A stretch of 60,063 nucleotides of DNA from Arenimonas sp. SCN 70-307 (GTDB lineage: Bacteria; Pseudomonadota; Gammaproteobacteria; Xanthomonadales; Xanthomonadaceae): contig NZ_MEDO01000015.1 of assembly GCF_001724815.1 (NCBI RefSeq), positions 1 to 60,063 on the forward strand, read 5' to 3'. The position numbers were made by a program, and so were the translations under genes. The notes under the pieces are model-generated. The model was not told where the DNA came from and made no database searches. It was given only the letters and a program-made list of their open reading frames with translations. Within the stretch, counting starts at the first letter, position 1. Each line of letters starts with the position of its first letter. Positions 27,202 through 36,071 of the stretch are shown piece by piece.

Positions 27202-27869
27202 ACCTGCTCGACTGCGTTGAAAGAACCACCGGCGCCGCGCCGGTCTGGTCCATCCTCTGGCTGCACGGCCTGGGTGCCGACGGCCACGACTTCGAGCCGA
27301 TCGTGCCCGAACTGCTTCGGCCGGGCTGGCCGGCGCTGCGCTTCGTGTTCCCGCATGCGCCGGTGCGCCCGGTGACGCTCAACAACGGCCTGCCGATGCG
27401 GGCCTGGTACGACCTCAAGAACCTCGACCTCGACCAGCGCGCCGACGAAACCGGCGTGCGCCAGTCCATCGCCCAGGTCGAGGCGCTGATCGCCCGCGAG
27501 AACGAACGCGGCGTGCCCAGCGAACGCATCGTGCTGGCGGGTTTCTCCCAGGGGGGCGCCATCGCCCTGGCCGCGGGCGTGCGCCGCGAGGCGCCGCTGG
27601 CGGCCATCGTCGGCCTGTCAACTTACCTGCCCATGGGCAGCACCACCGCCGCCGAGGCCACGCCCCAGGCCTTGCGCACGCCGGTCTTCATGGCCCACGG
27701 CAGCCACGACCCGGTGGTGCCCGAAGGCTTCGGCGCCCGCAGCCGCGACCAGCTGCGCGCCCTGGGCGTGGCCGTGGACTGGCACAGCTACCCGATGCCG
27801 CACAGCGTCTGCGCCGAGGAAGTGCGCGACCTGGCCGGCTGGCTGGGCCAGCGTTTCCAGGCCGGCTGA
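27198..27869 (+). CDS. Carboxylesterase/phospholipase-type alpha/beta hydrolase
   Basis: 223 residues, typical of the short cytoplasmic carboxylesterase family (PF02230). Nucleophile S117 in GFSQGG, D171 in HGSHDPVVP and H202 in [11 protein letters not shown] make the triad; the oxyanion-side [12 protein letters not shown] is at 21-32. It should hydrolyse small acyl esters or lysophospholipids. It overlaps the previous gene by 4 bases, so it is the last gene of the ABC operon, though it may be functionally independent. Confidence 0.92.
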   Translation: MNLLDCVERTTGAAPVWSILWLHGLGADGHDFEPIVPELLRPGWPALRFVFPHAPVRPVTLNNGLPMRAWYDLKNLDLDQRADETGVRQSIAQVEALIARENERGVPSERIVLAGFSQGGAIALAAGVRREAPLAAIVGLSTYLPMGSTTAAEATPQALRTPVFMAHGSHDPVVPEGFGARSRDQLRALGVAVDWHSYPMPHSVCAEEVRDLAGWLGQRFQAG

Positions 27870-27889
27870 GCCGGCCGCCCGCGCTGGGG

Positions 27890-27895
27890 CATACT
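27890..27895 (+). promoter_or_regulatory. -10 box of algR, leaderless arrangement
   Basis: CATACT ends exactly 6 bases before the algR ATG at 27902, placing the likely transcription start at the A of the start codon. No Shine-Dalgarno sequence precedes the ATG. Confidence 0.5.
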
Positions 27896-27901
27896 TCGCC
27901 C

Positions 27902-28633
27902 ATGAAGCTGCTGATCGCCGACGACGAGCCGCTGGCCAGGCAACGCCTGGCCGCGCTGGTGTCCGAGCTCGGCGGGCACGTGGTGGCGGGCGAGGCGGGC
28001 AACGGCCGCGAGGCGGTCGAGCGCGCCGAGGCCCTGGGCGTGGACGTGGTGCTGCTCGACATCTCGATGCCGGTGATGGATGGCCTCGAGGCCGCGCACC
28101 ACCTGGCCTCGCTGCGTGCGCCGCCGGCCGTCGTGTTCTGCACGGCCTACGACCAGCACGCGCTGGCCGCGTTCGAGGCCGCCGCGGTCGACTATCTGGT
28201 CAAGCCAGTGCGCAAGGAGCGCCTGGCCGACGCGCTCGAGCGCGCCCGTCGCCACCGCAGCGCCCAGCAGCTGCCGGTGCTGCCCGGCGCCGGCGAACGC
28301 CGCCGCAGCCACCTCAGCGCGCGCCTGCGCGGCAGCCTGCGGCTGATCCCGGTCGAGGACATCCGCTACCTGCAGGCGGAAGAGAAGTACGTGGTCGTGC
28401 ACCATTCGCGCGGCGAAGACCTGATCGAGGAATCGCTCAAGTCGCTCGAGCTCGAGTTCGCCGACCGCTTCATCCGCATCCACCGCAACTGCCTGGTCGC
28501 CGCCGACGAATTCGCCGAGCTGCGACGCGGCGCCGACGGCCAGGTAAGGGCCATCCTTCGCAACGATTCCGCCGCGCTCGAAGTCAGCCGCCGCTGCCTG
28601 CCCGCGCTGCGCGAACGCCTGAAACACCTCTAG
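27902..28633 (+). CDS. algR: LytTR-family response regulator AlgR
   Basis: 243 residues. REC receiver domain (1-120) with acidic pair D7/D8, phospho-acceptor D53 (VVLLDISMP) and K101 (YLVKPV). A LytTR DNA-binding domain occupies about 140-243 ([35 protein letters not shown]). The gene sits directly upstream of hemC, as in Pseudomonas and many gammaproteobacteria, which supports the AlgR name. In Pseudomonas AlgR controls exopolysaccharide and type IV pili; targets here are unknown. No partner kinase gene lies in the window. Confidence 0.9.
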   Translation: MKLLIADDEPLARQRLAALVSELGGHVVAGEAGNGREAVERAEALGVDVVLLDISMPVMDGLEAAHHLASLRAPPAVVFCTAYDQHALAAFEAAAVDYLVKPVRKERLADALERARRHRSAQQLPVLPGAGERRRSHLSARLRGSLRLIPVEDIRYLQAEEKYVVVHHSRGEDLIEESLKSLELEFADRFIRIHRNCLVAADEFAELRRGADGQVRAILRNDSAALEVSRRCLPALRERLKHL

Positions 28634-28641
28634 GGGGACCC

Positions 28642-29550
28642 ATGGAACGCATCCGGCTGGCCACGCGCGAGAGCGCGCTCGCGCTCTGGCAGACCGAACA
28701 CGTGGCGGCGCTGCTGCGCGCGGCGCATCCGGGGCTCGAGGTCGAGCTGGTGCCCATGACCACCCGCGGCGACCAGGTGCTGGACCAGCCGCTGGCCGAG
28801 ATCGGCGGCAAGGGCCTGTTCCTCAAGGAACTCGAGGTGGCGATGCTCGAAGGCCGCGCCGACGCCGCGGTGCACTCGCTCAAGGACGTGCCGATGGAGC
28901 TCGAGGGCCCGTTCGAGCTGGCCGCGGTGCTCGAGCGCGCCGACCCCTTCGATGCCTTCGTCTCCAACGAGTTCGAGGCGCTCGAGGAGCTGCCCTTCGG
29001 CGCCCGCGTCGGCACCTCCTCGCTCCGCCGGCAGGCGCTTCTGCGCGCGCACCGGCCCGACCTGAAGCTGCTCGATTTGCGCGGCAACGTGAACACCCGC
29101 CTGGCCAAGCTCGACGCCGGCGACTACGACGCCATCGTGCTGGCCTGCGCCGGCCTCGAGCGCCTCGGGTTGGGCGCGCGCATCCGCGAGCGCCTGCAGG
29201 CGCCGCGCTTCATCCCGGCGGCGGCGCAGGGCGCGGTGGCGGTGGAGATCCGCGCCGGCGACGAGGCCACGCGCGCGCTGCTGGCGCCGCTCGACCACGA
29301 GGCCACGCGCCTGTGCACCCGCGCCGAGCGCGCCATGACGCGCCTGCTCGGCGGCAGCTGCCGCGTGCCGATCGCGGCCTTCGCCACGATCAACAAGGAG
29401 CGGCTTTCGCTCGAGGGCCTGGTGGGCGACGCCAGTTCCGGCAAGACCGTGCGCGGCTATGCCAGCGGCCCGCTGTCGGAGCCGGAAAAGCTGGGCGAGC
29501 AGGTCGCCGACATGCTCGTCGCCCGCGGCGCCGACGCGCTGCTGCCCTAG
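28642..29550 (+). CDS. hemC: Porphobilinogen deaminase (hydroxymethylbilane synthase)
   Basis: 302 residues. Joins four porphobilinogens into hydroxymethylbilane in haem synthesis. [13 protein letters not shown] at the N-terminus, catalytic D82 in SLKDVP, the arginine-rich [10 protein letters not shown], and C240 (LGGSCRVP), which carries the dipyrromethane cofactor. It follows algR by 8 bases with AGGGGGACC as ribosome site, so the two are co-transcribed. hemD, its frequent downstream partner, is absent; a long palindrome and the convergent soe-like operon follow. Confidence 0.98.
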   Translation: MERIRLATRESALALWQTEHVAALLRAAHPGLEVELVPMTTRGDQVLDQPLAEIGGKGLFLKELEVAMLEGRADAAVHSLKDVPMELEGPFELAAVLERADPFDAFVSNEFEALEELPFGARVGTSSLRRQALLRAHRPDLKLLDLRGNVNTRLAKLDAGDYDAIVLACAGLERLGLGARIRERLQAPRFIPAAAQGAVAVEIRAGDEATRALLAPLDHEATRLCTRAERAMTRLLGGSCRVPIAAFATINKERLSLEGLVGDASSGKTVRGYASGPLSEPEKLGEQVADMLVARGADALLP

Positions 29551-29554
29551 CTCT

Positions 29555-29638
29555 TGTAGGAGCGCCTTCAGGCGCGAATGTTTGTTTTTGCCTTTGCCTT
29601 CGGCAAAGAAGGGATTCGCGCCTGAAGGCGCTCCTACA
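29555..29638. repeat. GTAGGAGCG-type palindrome with perfect 25-bp arms
   Basis: Left arm 29555-29579 (TGTAGGAGCGCCTTCAGG then CGCGAAT) and right arm 29614-29638 are exact reverse complements. The 34-base centre holds a second hairpin, CTTTGCC-TTC-GGCAAAG (29592-29608). It lies between the convergent 3' ends of hemC and the soeC-like gene. It resembles REP/BIME elements; no matching transposase is in the window. Confidence 0.85.
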
Positions 29639-29652
29639 GGGCGGGGTGCGGC

Positions 29653-30618
29653 TCAGTAGTAGGTCATGACGAGGTGCCTGGCCTCGGCGAAGAACAGCCA
29701 CCGCTCCACCAGCGCCCCCAGCAGCGAGGCCAGCACCGCCAGCGCCAGCACGGGCGTGGCGAAGTCCTCGAAGCGCCAGGCCAGCCAGCAGCACGCCACC
29801 GGCACCAGCGCGAACAGCAGCACGGCGATCGCGCGCAGCTTGCGCGAGTGCTTGCGCGCCAAGACGAAGCCCATCTCGGTGGTGAGGTAATTGGCTTCGG
29901 TGTGCGGCCGCTCGAACACGCTCGCCCCGCGCCCGGCCGGCAGGCCGAGGGCCGAGGCGCGCGTCACCGGCGACGGCCGGCGGTCGATCGACCACCAGTA
30001 ACCGAGCTTGAGCAGCGCCAGCCCCACCGCCAGCACCGACGCCACCGCCAGCAGTTGCGACACCGCCACGCCGCCCGCCAGGCGCTGGCCCAGCAGCATC
30101 AGCAGCAGCCCGCACAGCAGCGCGAAGCCCAGGTACACCGGCGGCACCAGCGCATGGCGCCAGGCCGGCACGGGCTTGAGCGAGGCGTAGATCATCGCCG
30201 TCGAGAACACCGTCGCCAGCGCCAGCAGCGCCGCCGCGCGGATGGCCCAGCGCGCCTCGTCGGGCAGGCCGGCGCCGGTGGCCTCGCCGCGCAGCGGCGC
30301 CGAAAGCCACCAGCACAGCAGCACCACCGGCACGTACACCGCCACCGCCAGCACGCCCTCGCGCGAGAGCCACGAGGTGCGCCACTGGCTGAAGGCGCGC
30401 CAGGCGCGCTGCGGCTGGCCGAGATGGCCGAGCGAGCTGAGCAGGCCGGCGGTGAAGAGCAGCGTCGCCGCGCCGATCAGGCCCAGGAACATCAGCGGCG
30501 TGCTGCCCATCAGGGCGCCCGGGCGCTCGAAGGCCAGCAGCAGCATGGTCCAGGCCAGCAGCCCGTAGCCGGCGCCGGAAAGGGTGGTGAAGAGCAGGAC
30601 GGAAAAGGCCGGATGCAT
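29653..30618 (-). CDS. soeC: Membrane anchor subunit, DmsC/SoeC-like
   Basis: 321 residues with about eight membrane helices, of the DmsC type that passes electrons between an iron-sulfur subunit and the quinone pool. The N-terminus (HPAFSVLLFTTLSGAGYGLL) and LGHLGQPQRAWRAFSQWRTS are family patterns. It is the last gene of the minus-strand operon soeA-like, SLC13, soeB-like, soeC-like, one base after soeB. The assignment to sulfite dehydrogenase (SoeC) rather than DMSO or polysulfide reductase rests mainly on the partner subunits; family membership is firm, substrate is inference. Confidence 0.75.
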   Translation of the reverse strand: MHPAFSVLLFTTLSGAGYGLLAWTMLLLAFERPGALMGSTPLMFLGLIGAATLLFTAGLLSSLGHLGQPQRAWRAFSQWRTSWLSREGVLAVAVYVPVVLLCWWLSAPLRGEATGAGLPDEARWAIRAAALLALATVFSTAMIYASLKPVPAWRHALVPPVYLGFALLCGLLLMLLGQRLAGGVAVSQLLAVASVLAVGLALLKLGYWWSIDRRPSPVTRASALGLPAGRGASVFERPHTEANYLTTEMGFVLARKHSRKLRAIAVLLFALVPVACCWLAWRFEDFATPVLALAVLASLLGALVERWLFFAEARHLVMTYY

Positions 30619-30619
30619 G

Positions 30620-31369
30620 TCAGCGGCTCAGGGCGCGGTCGAGCCAGCGCAGCAGGGGATTGAGTTGCGAGGTGTCCAGTTTCTCGGCGGCGGGCGCGGC
30701 GGCTTCATCGGCCGGACCCGCGCGGCGCGGCCGCTGCGGCAGGTAGCGGTTCACCGGCGCGTAGCCCAGCTCGGGCATCAGCGGCACGCCGCCGCGTTCG
30801 GCCACCAGCTTCGACACCTCCGAGTCCGGATCGCCGAGGTCGCCGAAGTGCCGCGCCTTGGTCGGGCAGGCCTGCACGCAGGCCGGCTGGCGCTGCGCCT
30901 CGGGGATGGTTTCGTTGTAGATGCGGTCCACGCACAGCGTGCATTTTTTCATCACGCCCTCGACCGCGCTGTATTCGCGCGCGCCGTAGGGGCAGGCCCA
31001 GCTGCAGAGCTTGCAGCCGATGCACTTGTCCTCGTCCACCAGCACGATGCCGTCCTCCGCGCGCTTGTAGCTCGCGCCCGTGGGGCAGACGGTGACGCAG
31101 GCCGGTGTTTCGCAGTGCAGGCAGCTGCGCGGGAAGTGCAGGGTGGTGGCGGGCTGGTCGCCGGCGGCCTCGACCTCATAGCTGTGCACGCGGTTGAACC
31201 ACACGCCGCTGGGGTCCTTGCCATAGGGCCGCTCGTCGGTGAGCGGCCCGGCGATGCCGCCGGCATTCCACTCCTTGCAGCTCACCGCGCAGGCATGGCA
31301 GCCCACGCAGGTGTCGAGGTCGATGACCAGGCCGAGTTTCTTCTTCGAGGGGGCGGGAAGGGCGGTCAT
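30620..31369 (-). CDS. soeB: Four-cluster ferredoxin subunit, SoeB/DmsB-like
   Basis: 249 residues. Sixteen cysteines arranged for four [4Fe-4S] clusters: C21/C24/C27/C31 (DTCVGCHACAVSCKEWN), C83/C86/C91/C95, C116/C119/C122/C126 and C143/C146/C164/C168. The lead LGLVIDLDTCVGCHACAVSC with CKEWN and SGVWFNRVHSYEVE resembles SoeB of sulfite dehydrogenase as I recall it, but DmsB-type proteins share the layout. It wires electrons from the molybdenum subunit to the membrane anchor. The ATG at 31369 lies one base after the stop of the SLC13 gene. Confidence 0.8.
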   Translation of the reverse strand: MTALPAPSKKKLGLVIDLDTCVGCHACAVSCKEWNAGGIAGPLTDERPYGKDPSGVWFNRVHSYEVEAAGDQPATTLHFPRSCLHCETPACVTVCPTGASYKRAEDGIVLVDEDKCIGCKLCSWACPYGAREYSAVEGVMKKCTLCVDRIYNETIPEAQRQPACVQACPTKARHFGDLGDPDSEVSKLVAERGGVPLMPELGYAPVNRYLPQRPRRAGPADEAAAPAAEKLDTSQLNPLLRWLDRALSR

Positions 31370-31370
31370 G

Positions 31371-33152
31371 TCAGAAGGGGAAGAACTTCGGGATCAGGTA
31401 CACGGCGAGGCCCCAGAACAGCAGGTTGAGCGGCATGCCGATCTTCATGAAGTCGGTGAAGCGGTAGTTGCCGGCGTTGTAGACCATGGTGTTGGTCTGG
31501 TAGCCCACGGGCGTGGCGAAGCTGGTGGAGGCGGCGAACAGCACCGCCACCAGGAAGGGCGTGGGGCTGACCCCCAGCGACACCGCCGTTGAGAAAGCGA
31601 TCGGCGTGATCAGCAGCGCGGCCGCATTGTTGCTCATCAGTTCGGTCAGCATCGAGGTGATCAGGTACACGACGGCCAGGACCGCCAGCGGGCCCAGCCC
31701 GCCGACCCAGTGCACCGAGAAATCGGCGATGCCCTGCGCCAGCCCGGATTTCTGCATGGCGATGCCCAGCGGCAGCACGCCGGCCAGCAGCACGATCACC
31801 CGCCAGTCCACGGCCTGGTAGGCCTGGTCGTTGCCGATGCAGCGCGTGGCCACCAGGGCGATGCCGCCGAGGATGGACGAGGCGACGATCGGTAGCCAAC
31901 CCAGGGCCGCCACGCCCACGGCGGCCACCATGATGCCCACCGCCAGCAGCGCCTTGCTGCGCGGCGGATTGGCGTCGCCGCGTTCGTTGAGCACCACCAG
32001 GTTCTGGTTGGCGCGGAAGGTGTCGACCTCCGGGCGCGGGCACAGCAGCAGGAGCACGTCGCCGACGTTGAGGCTGACGTCGCGGATCTTCTCGCGCAGC
32101 ACCTCGCCGCGGCGGTGCAGGGCCAGCACGGTGGCGTTGTAGTTCCACTGGAAGTCCAGCTCGCGCAGGCTGCGCCCGACCAGGCGCGCGCCGGGCGCGA
32201 CCATCACCTCGAGCAGCACCTGCGCAGCGTCGCCGTCCTCGCCGGTGAACTGGCTGTCCTGGAGCTTGAATTCCGGCTCGAGCTCGAGCTTGGCCTCGTC
32301 CTTGAGCGCCCTGAGCTTCTCCCAGTCGCCGCGCACCAGCAGCACGTCGCCCTCGCGCAGCTTCTCGGCGCGCGGCGCCCAGTGCTTCTCGGTGCCGCGC
32401 AGCAGCTCGAGCACGTACACCGAGTGGCGCTCGGCCAGCTGCGAGGCGGCCACCGAATGGCCGATCAGCGGCGAGTCGGCCATCACCCGCAGCTCGGTGA
32501 TGTACTTGCCCAGCTCGTAGGTTTCGGTCAGCTGCGACGGCGGGTGGTGCGGCAGCAGCCAGCGCCGGAAGACCATCAGGTAGACGAAGCCCACGCCCAT
32601 GGTGATCAGGCCCACCGGCGCGAAGTCGAACAGGCCGAAGCCCGGGTGTCCCAGGTCCTTGGCCATCGAATTGACCAGCAGGTTGGTCGAGGTGCCGATC
32701 AGCGTGCACACGCCGCCCATTTGCGCCGCGTACGACAGCGGGATCAGCACCTGCGAGGGCGAGCTGCGGTTGGCCGCCGTGGCCGCCAGCACCAGCGGCA
32801 GGAACACCGCCACCGCGGCGGTGTTGTTGACGAAGGCCGAGATCGGCCCGACCACCGCCATGATCAGCAGCATGAACAGCCAGGGCCGGCGCACGCGCCC
32901 GAACAGGCGGCCGATGGAAAGCAGCGCGCCGGTGTGCGCCAGGCCGGCGCTGAGCACGAACATCGCCGCCACGGTGATCGTGGCCTCGCTCGAAAAGCCC
33001 GACAGGGCCTCGGCCGGGTTCACCAGCCCGAGCACCAGCAGGCTGGCCAGCACCAGCATGGCCACCACGTCCACCGGCAGCTTCTCGGTGACGAACAGCG
33101 CGACCGCGCCCACGAGCACCAGCAGGGTGAGCAGGGCGTCCATGTCCATCAT
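31371..33152 (-). CDS. SLC13-family anion permease with RCK_C (TrkA_C) domains
   Basis: 593 residues, starting at the ATG at 33152 that overlaps the soeA-like stop codon (ATGA). Membrane helices at about 4-190 and 395-593 enclose a cytoplasmic insert (about 205-375) with two TrkA_C-type domains (SVYVLELLRGTEKHWAPRAE; APGARLVGRSLRELDFQWNY). NNTAAVAVFLPLVLA and SNNAAALLITPIA are the paired helix-break motifs of the divalent anion symporter family. These carriers move sulfate, thiosulfate, dicarboxylates or related anions. Its place inside a sulfite-dehydrogenase-like operon suggests a sulfur oxyanion; this is inference. Confidence 0.88.
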   Translation of the reverse strand: MMDMDALLTLLVLVGAVALFVTEKLPVDVVAMLVLASLLVLGLVNPAEALSGFSSEATITVAAMFVLSAGLAHTGALLSIGRLFGRVRRPWLFMLLIMAVVGPISAFVNNTAAVAVFLPLVLAATAANRSSPSQVLIPLSYAAQMGGVCTLIGTSTNLLVNSMAKDLGHPGFGLFDFAPVGLITMGVGFVYLMVFRRWLLPHHPPSQLTETYELGKYITELRVMADSPLIGHSVAASQLAERHSVYVLELLRGTEKHWAPRAEKLREGDVLLVRGDWEKLRALKDEAKLELEPEFKLQDSQFTGEDGDAAQVLLEVMVAPGARLVGRSLRELDFQWNYNATVLALHRRGEVLREKIRDVSLNVGDVLLLLCPRPEVDTFRANQNLVVLNERGDANPPRSKALLAVGIMVAAVGVAALGWLPIVASSILGGIALVATRCIGNDQAYQAVDWRVIVLLAGVLPLGIAMQKSGLAQGIADFSVHWVGGLGPLAVLAVVYLITSMLTELMSNNAAALLITPIAFSTAVSLGVSPTPFLVAVLFAASTSFATPVGYQTNTMVYNAGNYRFTDFMKIGMPLNLLFWGLAVYLIPKFFPF

Positions 33153-36001
33153 CCGCGCCTCCGGAAGTCCGCGCCGTAGCGCAGTGGCGTGGCGTCGGCA
33201 TGGTCGCCCAGCGGCGCGAAGCGCGGCGCCACCTCGTCCACGGTGCCGGCCTTGTGGATGGCCACGCGCAGGTCGAACCAGGCGGCCTGGCCCGTCACCG
33301 GGTCGGCGTTGGCGTAGCCGCCGTCGGGCAGCTGGTCGGAGATCAGGTGGTTGAGCAGGAAACCCTTGGTCGCCTCGGGCGCGTCGGCCGACAGGCGCCA
33401 GGCGCCGCGGCGCTTGCCGATGGCGTTCCAGGTCCACACGGTGTCGGGCTGCACGTTGCCGGCCAGCCGGCACTGCACGGTGATGCGGCCGTGGTGCGAA
33501 TCCACGTGCACCCAGTCGTCGTCGGCCAGGCCGTGGCGCGCGGCGGTGTCGGGGTGCAGGTAGAGGTAGTTGCGCGCGGTGATCTGCCGCAGCCAGGCGT
33601 TCTGCGAACCCCAGGCGTGGTACATGAAGGGCGGGCGCTGGGTGACGGCGCTCAGCGGATACTGCTTCAGGTCGAGCTGGCTGCCCTCGAAGGGCTCGTA
33701 CCAGGTCGGCAGCGGGTCGAAGTAGGTGGCCACGCGCCGGCGTTCGGCCTGCGGCGGCTGCACGGGCCCGTGGCCCCGTGCAGCGAGGCGGAATTTCTGC
33801 AGCGTCTCCGAATACAGCTGCAGGACCACCGGCTCGGCCTTCGCGATGAAGCCCATCGACTGCGACCACTGCAGGTAGTCGCGGTTGGCCATCTTGAAGT
33901 AGCGGCCTTCGGCGGGCACCTCGGCGCTCCAGAAGCCGCCGTTCTCGCGGTAGCGGTCGAGCTGCCGCGGGTTGGGCGGGCCCTTGCCGTGCTGGCTGCC
34001 GTCGCCGCGCCAGCCGGCCAGCAGGCCGACGCCGGGCGCGCGTTCGTGGTGGACGATGTAGTCGGCGTAATCGCGGTAACGCGGGCTGCCGTCGTCCTTC
34101 AGCAGCGCCGGCAGGCCGAGGCGCGCGCCCAGGTCGAGCAGCACGTCCTGGAAGCCGCGCACGTCGCGGCCCTCGCGCTGGCTGGCGCTGTCGAGCACGG
34201 GGTGGCGGATGGCGTCGGCGGCGCGGTCGGCGTCGGAGATCGGGCGGTCGAGCAGCGAGATCGCGTCGAAGCGCTCGAGGTAGGTGGTGTCGGGCAGCAC
34301 CAGGTCGGCGTAGGCCACCATCTCGCTGGCGTAGGCGTCCGAATAGATGATCTTCGGGATGCGGTACTGGCCCGATTCGTCCTTGTCGGTCAGCCAGCGC
34401 ATGGTCTCGGCGGTGTTCATCGCCGAGTTCCAGCTCATATTGGCCATGAACAGGAACAGCACGTCCACCGGTTTCGGGTCGGCCGCCCAGGCATTTCGGA
34501 TGACCGTGTGCAGCATGCCGTGTACGGCCAGCGGGTAGCGCCAGGAATAGGCGTGGTCGAGGCGCCGCGGCTGGCCTTCGGCGTCCACCAGCAGGTCTTC
34601 GGGGCCGTGGATGAAGCCCAGCGGCGCGGCGTCGAGCGCGCCGTTGGCCTGGCGCGTCCTGCCCGGCCGGTTGGCCGGCGGCACCGGCCGCGGGAAGGGC
34701 GGCTGGTAGCGGAAGCTGCCCGGCGTGTCGACCGCGCCCAGCAGCAACTGCAGCAGGTGCAGGGCGCGGCAGGTGTGGAAGCCGTTGGAATGCGCGCTGA
34801 TGCCGCGCATGGCGTGGAAGGCCACGCCGCGCCCGACCATGCGCTCGTGGCGCACGCCGTGCACGTCGGTCCAGGGCTGCTCGAGCACCACCGGCTCGTC
34901 GAAGGCCGCGGCGGCGATTTCCCGCGCCAGCCGGCGGATGGTGGCGGCGGGCACGCCGCAGCGTTCGGCCACGGCTTCGGGCGCGTACTGCGGATCGAGG
35001 TAACGCTGCGCGACGAGGTGGAAGACCGGGCGCGCGCGGCGGCCGTCGGGCAGGGTGTATTCGCCGATGATGGCGGGATGGATGCCTGTCGCATCCGCCG
35101 CCGCCGCCCTCCCCGTAGGAGCGCCATCAGGGGGCCGGTTCCAGCACAACGGCCGGCCGTCGGCGTCCCGCGCAAACAGCCCGTCATCGGCGCCGCCCGG
35201 GTTGTCGACCACCAGCCAGTGCGCGTTGGTGTAGCGCACCAGGTAATCGAGGTCGATGCGGTCGGCCTTGAGCAGCTCGTGGATGAGCGCGAACACCATC
35301 AGCCCGTCGGTGCCCGGCCGGATGCCCACCCACTCGTCGGCGATGGCACCGTAGCCGCTGCGCACCGGGTTCACCGCCACCACCTTGGCGCCGCGCTGCT
35401 TGAGCTGGCCCAGGCCGAGCTTGATCGGGTTGGAGTCGTGGTCTTCGGCCACGCCCCAGAGCATCAGGTACCTGGTGTGCTCCCAGTCCGGCTCGCCGAA
35501 CTCCCAGAAGCTGCCGCCCAGGGTGTACAGGCCGCCGGCGGCCATGTTCACCGAGCAAAAGCCGCCGTGGGCGGCGTAGTTGATGGTGCCGTACTGCTGC
35601 GCCCACCAGCCGGTGAGGGCCTGGCTCTGGTCGCGGCCGGTGAAGAAGGCCAGGCGGTCGGGGTCGCGCTCGCGGGCCTCGCGCAGCCAGCCGGCGGCCA
35701 GGTCCAGGGCCTCGTCCCAGGAGATTTCCTCGAAGCGGTTCTCGCCGCGCTCGCCCACGCGCTTCATCGGCTTGTCCAGCCGCGCCGGCGAGTAGTGCTG
35801 CATGATGCCGGCCGAGCCCTTGGCGCACAGCACGCCGCGGTTGACCGGGTGCGCCGGGTTGCCCTCGATGTAGCGCACCTTGCCTTCGCGCAGGTGCACG
35901 TTGATGCCGCAGCGGCAGGCGCACATGTAGCAGGTCGTCTGCCGGACCTGGTCGCCCACGGGCTGCTGCAGATTCAGGTCGGGCTCGCGCATGGCGGTCA
36001 T
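33149..36001 (-). CDS. soeA: Molybdopterin oxidoreductase, SoeA-like catalytic subunit
   Basis: 950 residues. DMSO-reductase superfamily enzyme with an N-terminal [4Fe-4S] motif (C24-x2-C27-x3-C31 and C59) and bis-MGD domains; C149 in HGGFCSVN is the probable molybdenum ligand. There is no twin-arginine signal, so it should work in the cytoplasm, as described for SoeA of Allochromatium vinosum and unlike DmsA, PhsA or PsrA. The partner subunits (four-cluster ferredoxin and DmsC-like anchor) fit SoeABC, which oxidises sulfite to sulfate and feeds the quinone pool. A half REP-like sequence (35115-35131) lies in the coding region. Divergent from a WYL regulator. Confidence 0.8.
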   Translation of the reverse strand: MTAMREPDLNLQQPVGDQVRQTTCYMCACRCGINVHLREGKVRYIEGNPAHPVNRGVLCAKGSAGIMQHYSPARLDKPMKRVGERGENRFEEISWDEALDLAAGWLREARERDPDRLAFFTGRDQSQALTGWWAQQYGTINYAAHGGFCSVNMAAGGLYTLGGSFWEFGEPDWEHTRYLMLWGVAEDHDSNPIKLGLGQLKQRGAKVVAVNPVRSGYGAIADEWVGIRPGTDGLMVFALIHELLKADRIDLDYLVRYTNAHWLVVDNPGGADDGLFARDADGRPLCWNRPPDGAPTGRAAAADATGIHPAIIGEYTLPDGRRARPVFHLVAQRYLDPQYAPEAVAERCGVPAATIRRLAREIAAAAFDEPVVLEQPWTDVHGVRHERMVGRGVAFHAMRGISAHSNGFHTCRALHLLQLLLGAVDTPGSFRYQPPFPRPVPPANRPGRTRQANGALDAAPLGFIHGPEDLLVDAEGQPRRLDHAYSWRYPLAVHGMLHTVIRNAWAADPKPVDVLFLFMANMSWNSAMNTAETMRWLTDKDESGQYRIPKIIYSDAYASEMVAYADLVLPDTTYLERFDAISLLDRPISDADRAADAIRHPVLDSASQREGRDVRGFQDVLLDLGARLGLPALLKDDGSPRYRDYADYIVHHERAPGVGLLAGWRGDGSQHGKGPPNPRQLDRYRENGGFWSAEVPAEGRYFKMANRDYLQWSQSMGFIAKAEPVVLQLYSETLQKFRLAARGHGPVQPPQAERRRVATYFDPLPTWYEPFEGSQLDLKQYPLSAVTQRPPFMYHAWGSQNAWLRQITARNYLYLHPDTAARHGLADDDWVHVDSHHGRITVQCRLAGNVQPDTVWTWNAIGKRRGAWRLSADAPEATKGFLLNHLISDQLPDGGYANADPVTGQAAWFDLRVAIHKAGTVDEVAPRFAPLGDHADATPLRYGADFRRRG
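35115..35131. repeat. Half GTAGGAGCG-type repeat inside the soeA-like gene
   Basis: GTAGGAGCGCCATCAGG differs at one position from the arm of the palindrome at 29555. It is translated on the minus strand as part of a Pro/Gly/Ala-rich stretch (NRPPDGAPTGRAAAADATG, about residues 288-306), which looks like a surface insertion. Confidence 0.55.
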
Positions 36002-36071
36002 TGTGCCAGTGGCGGGGCAGGGGCAGGAACTGCCATCCTAGGTGCCTGCCCGCGTCACCCCCGGAACGACC

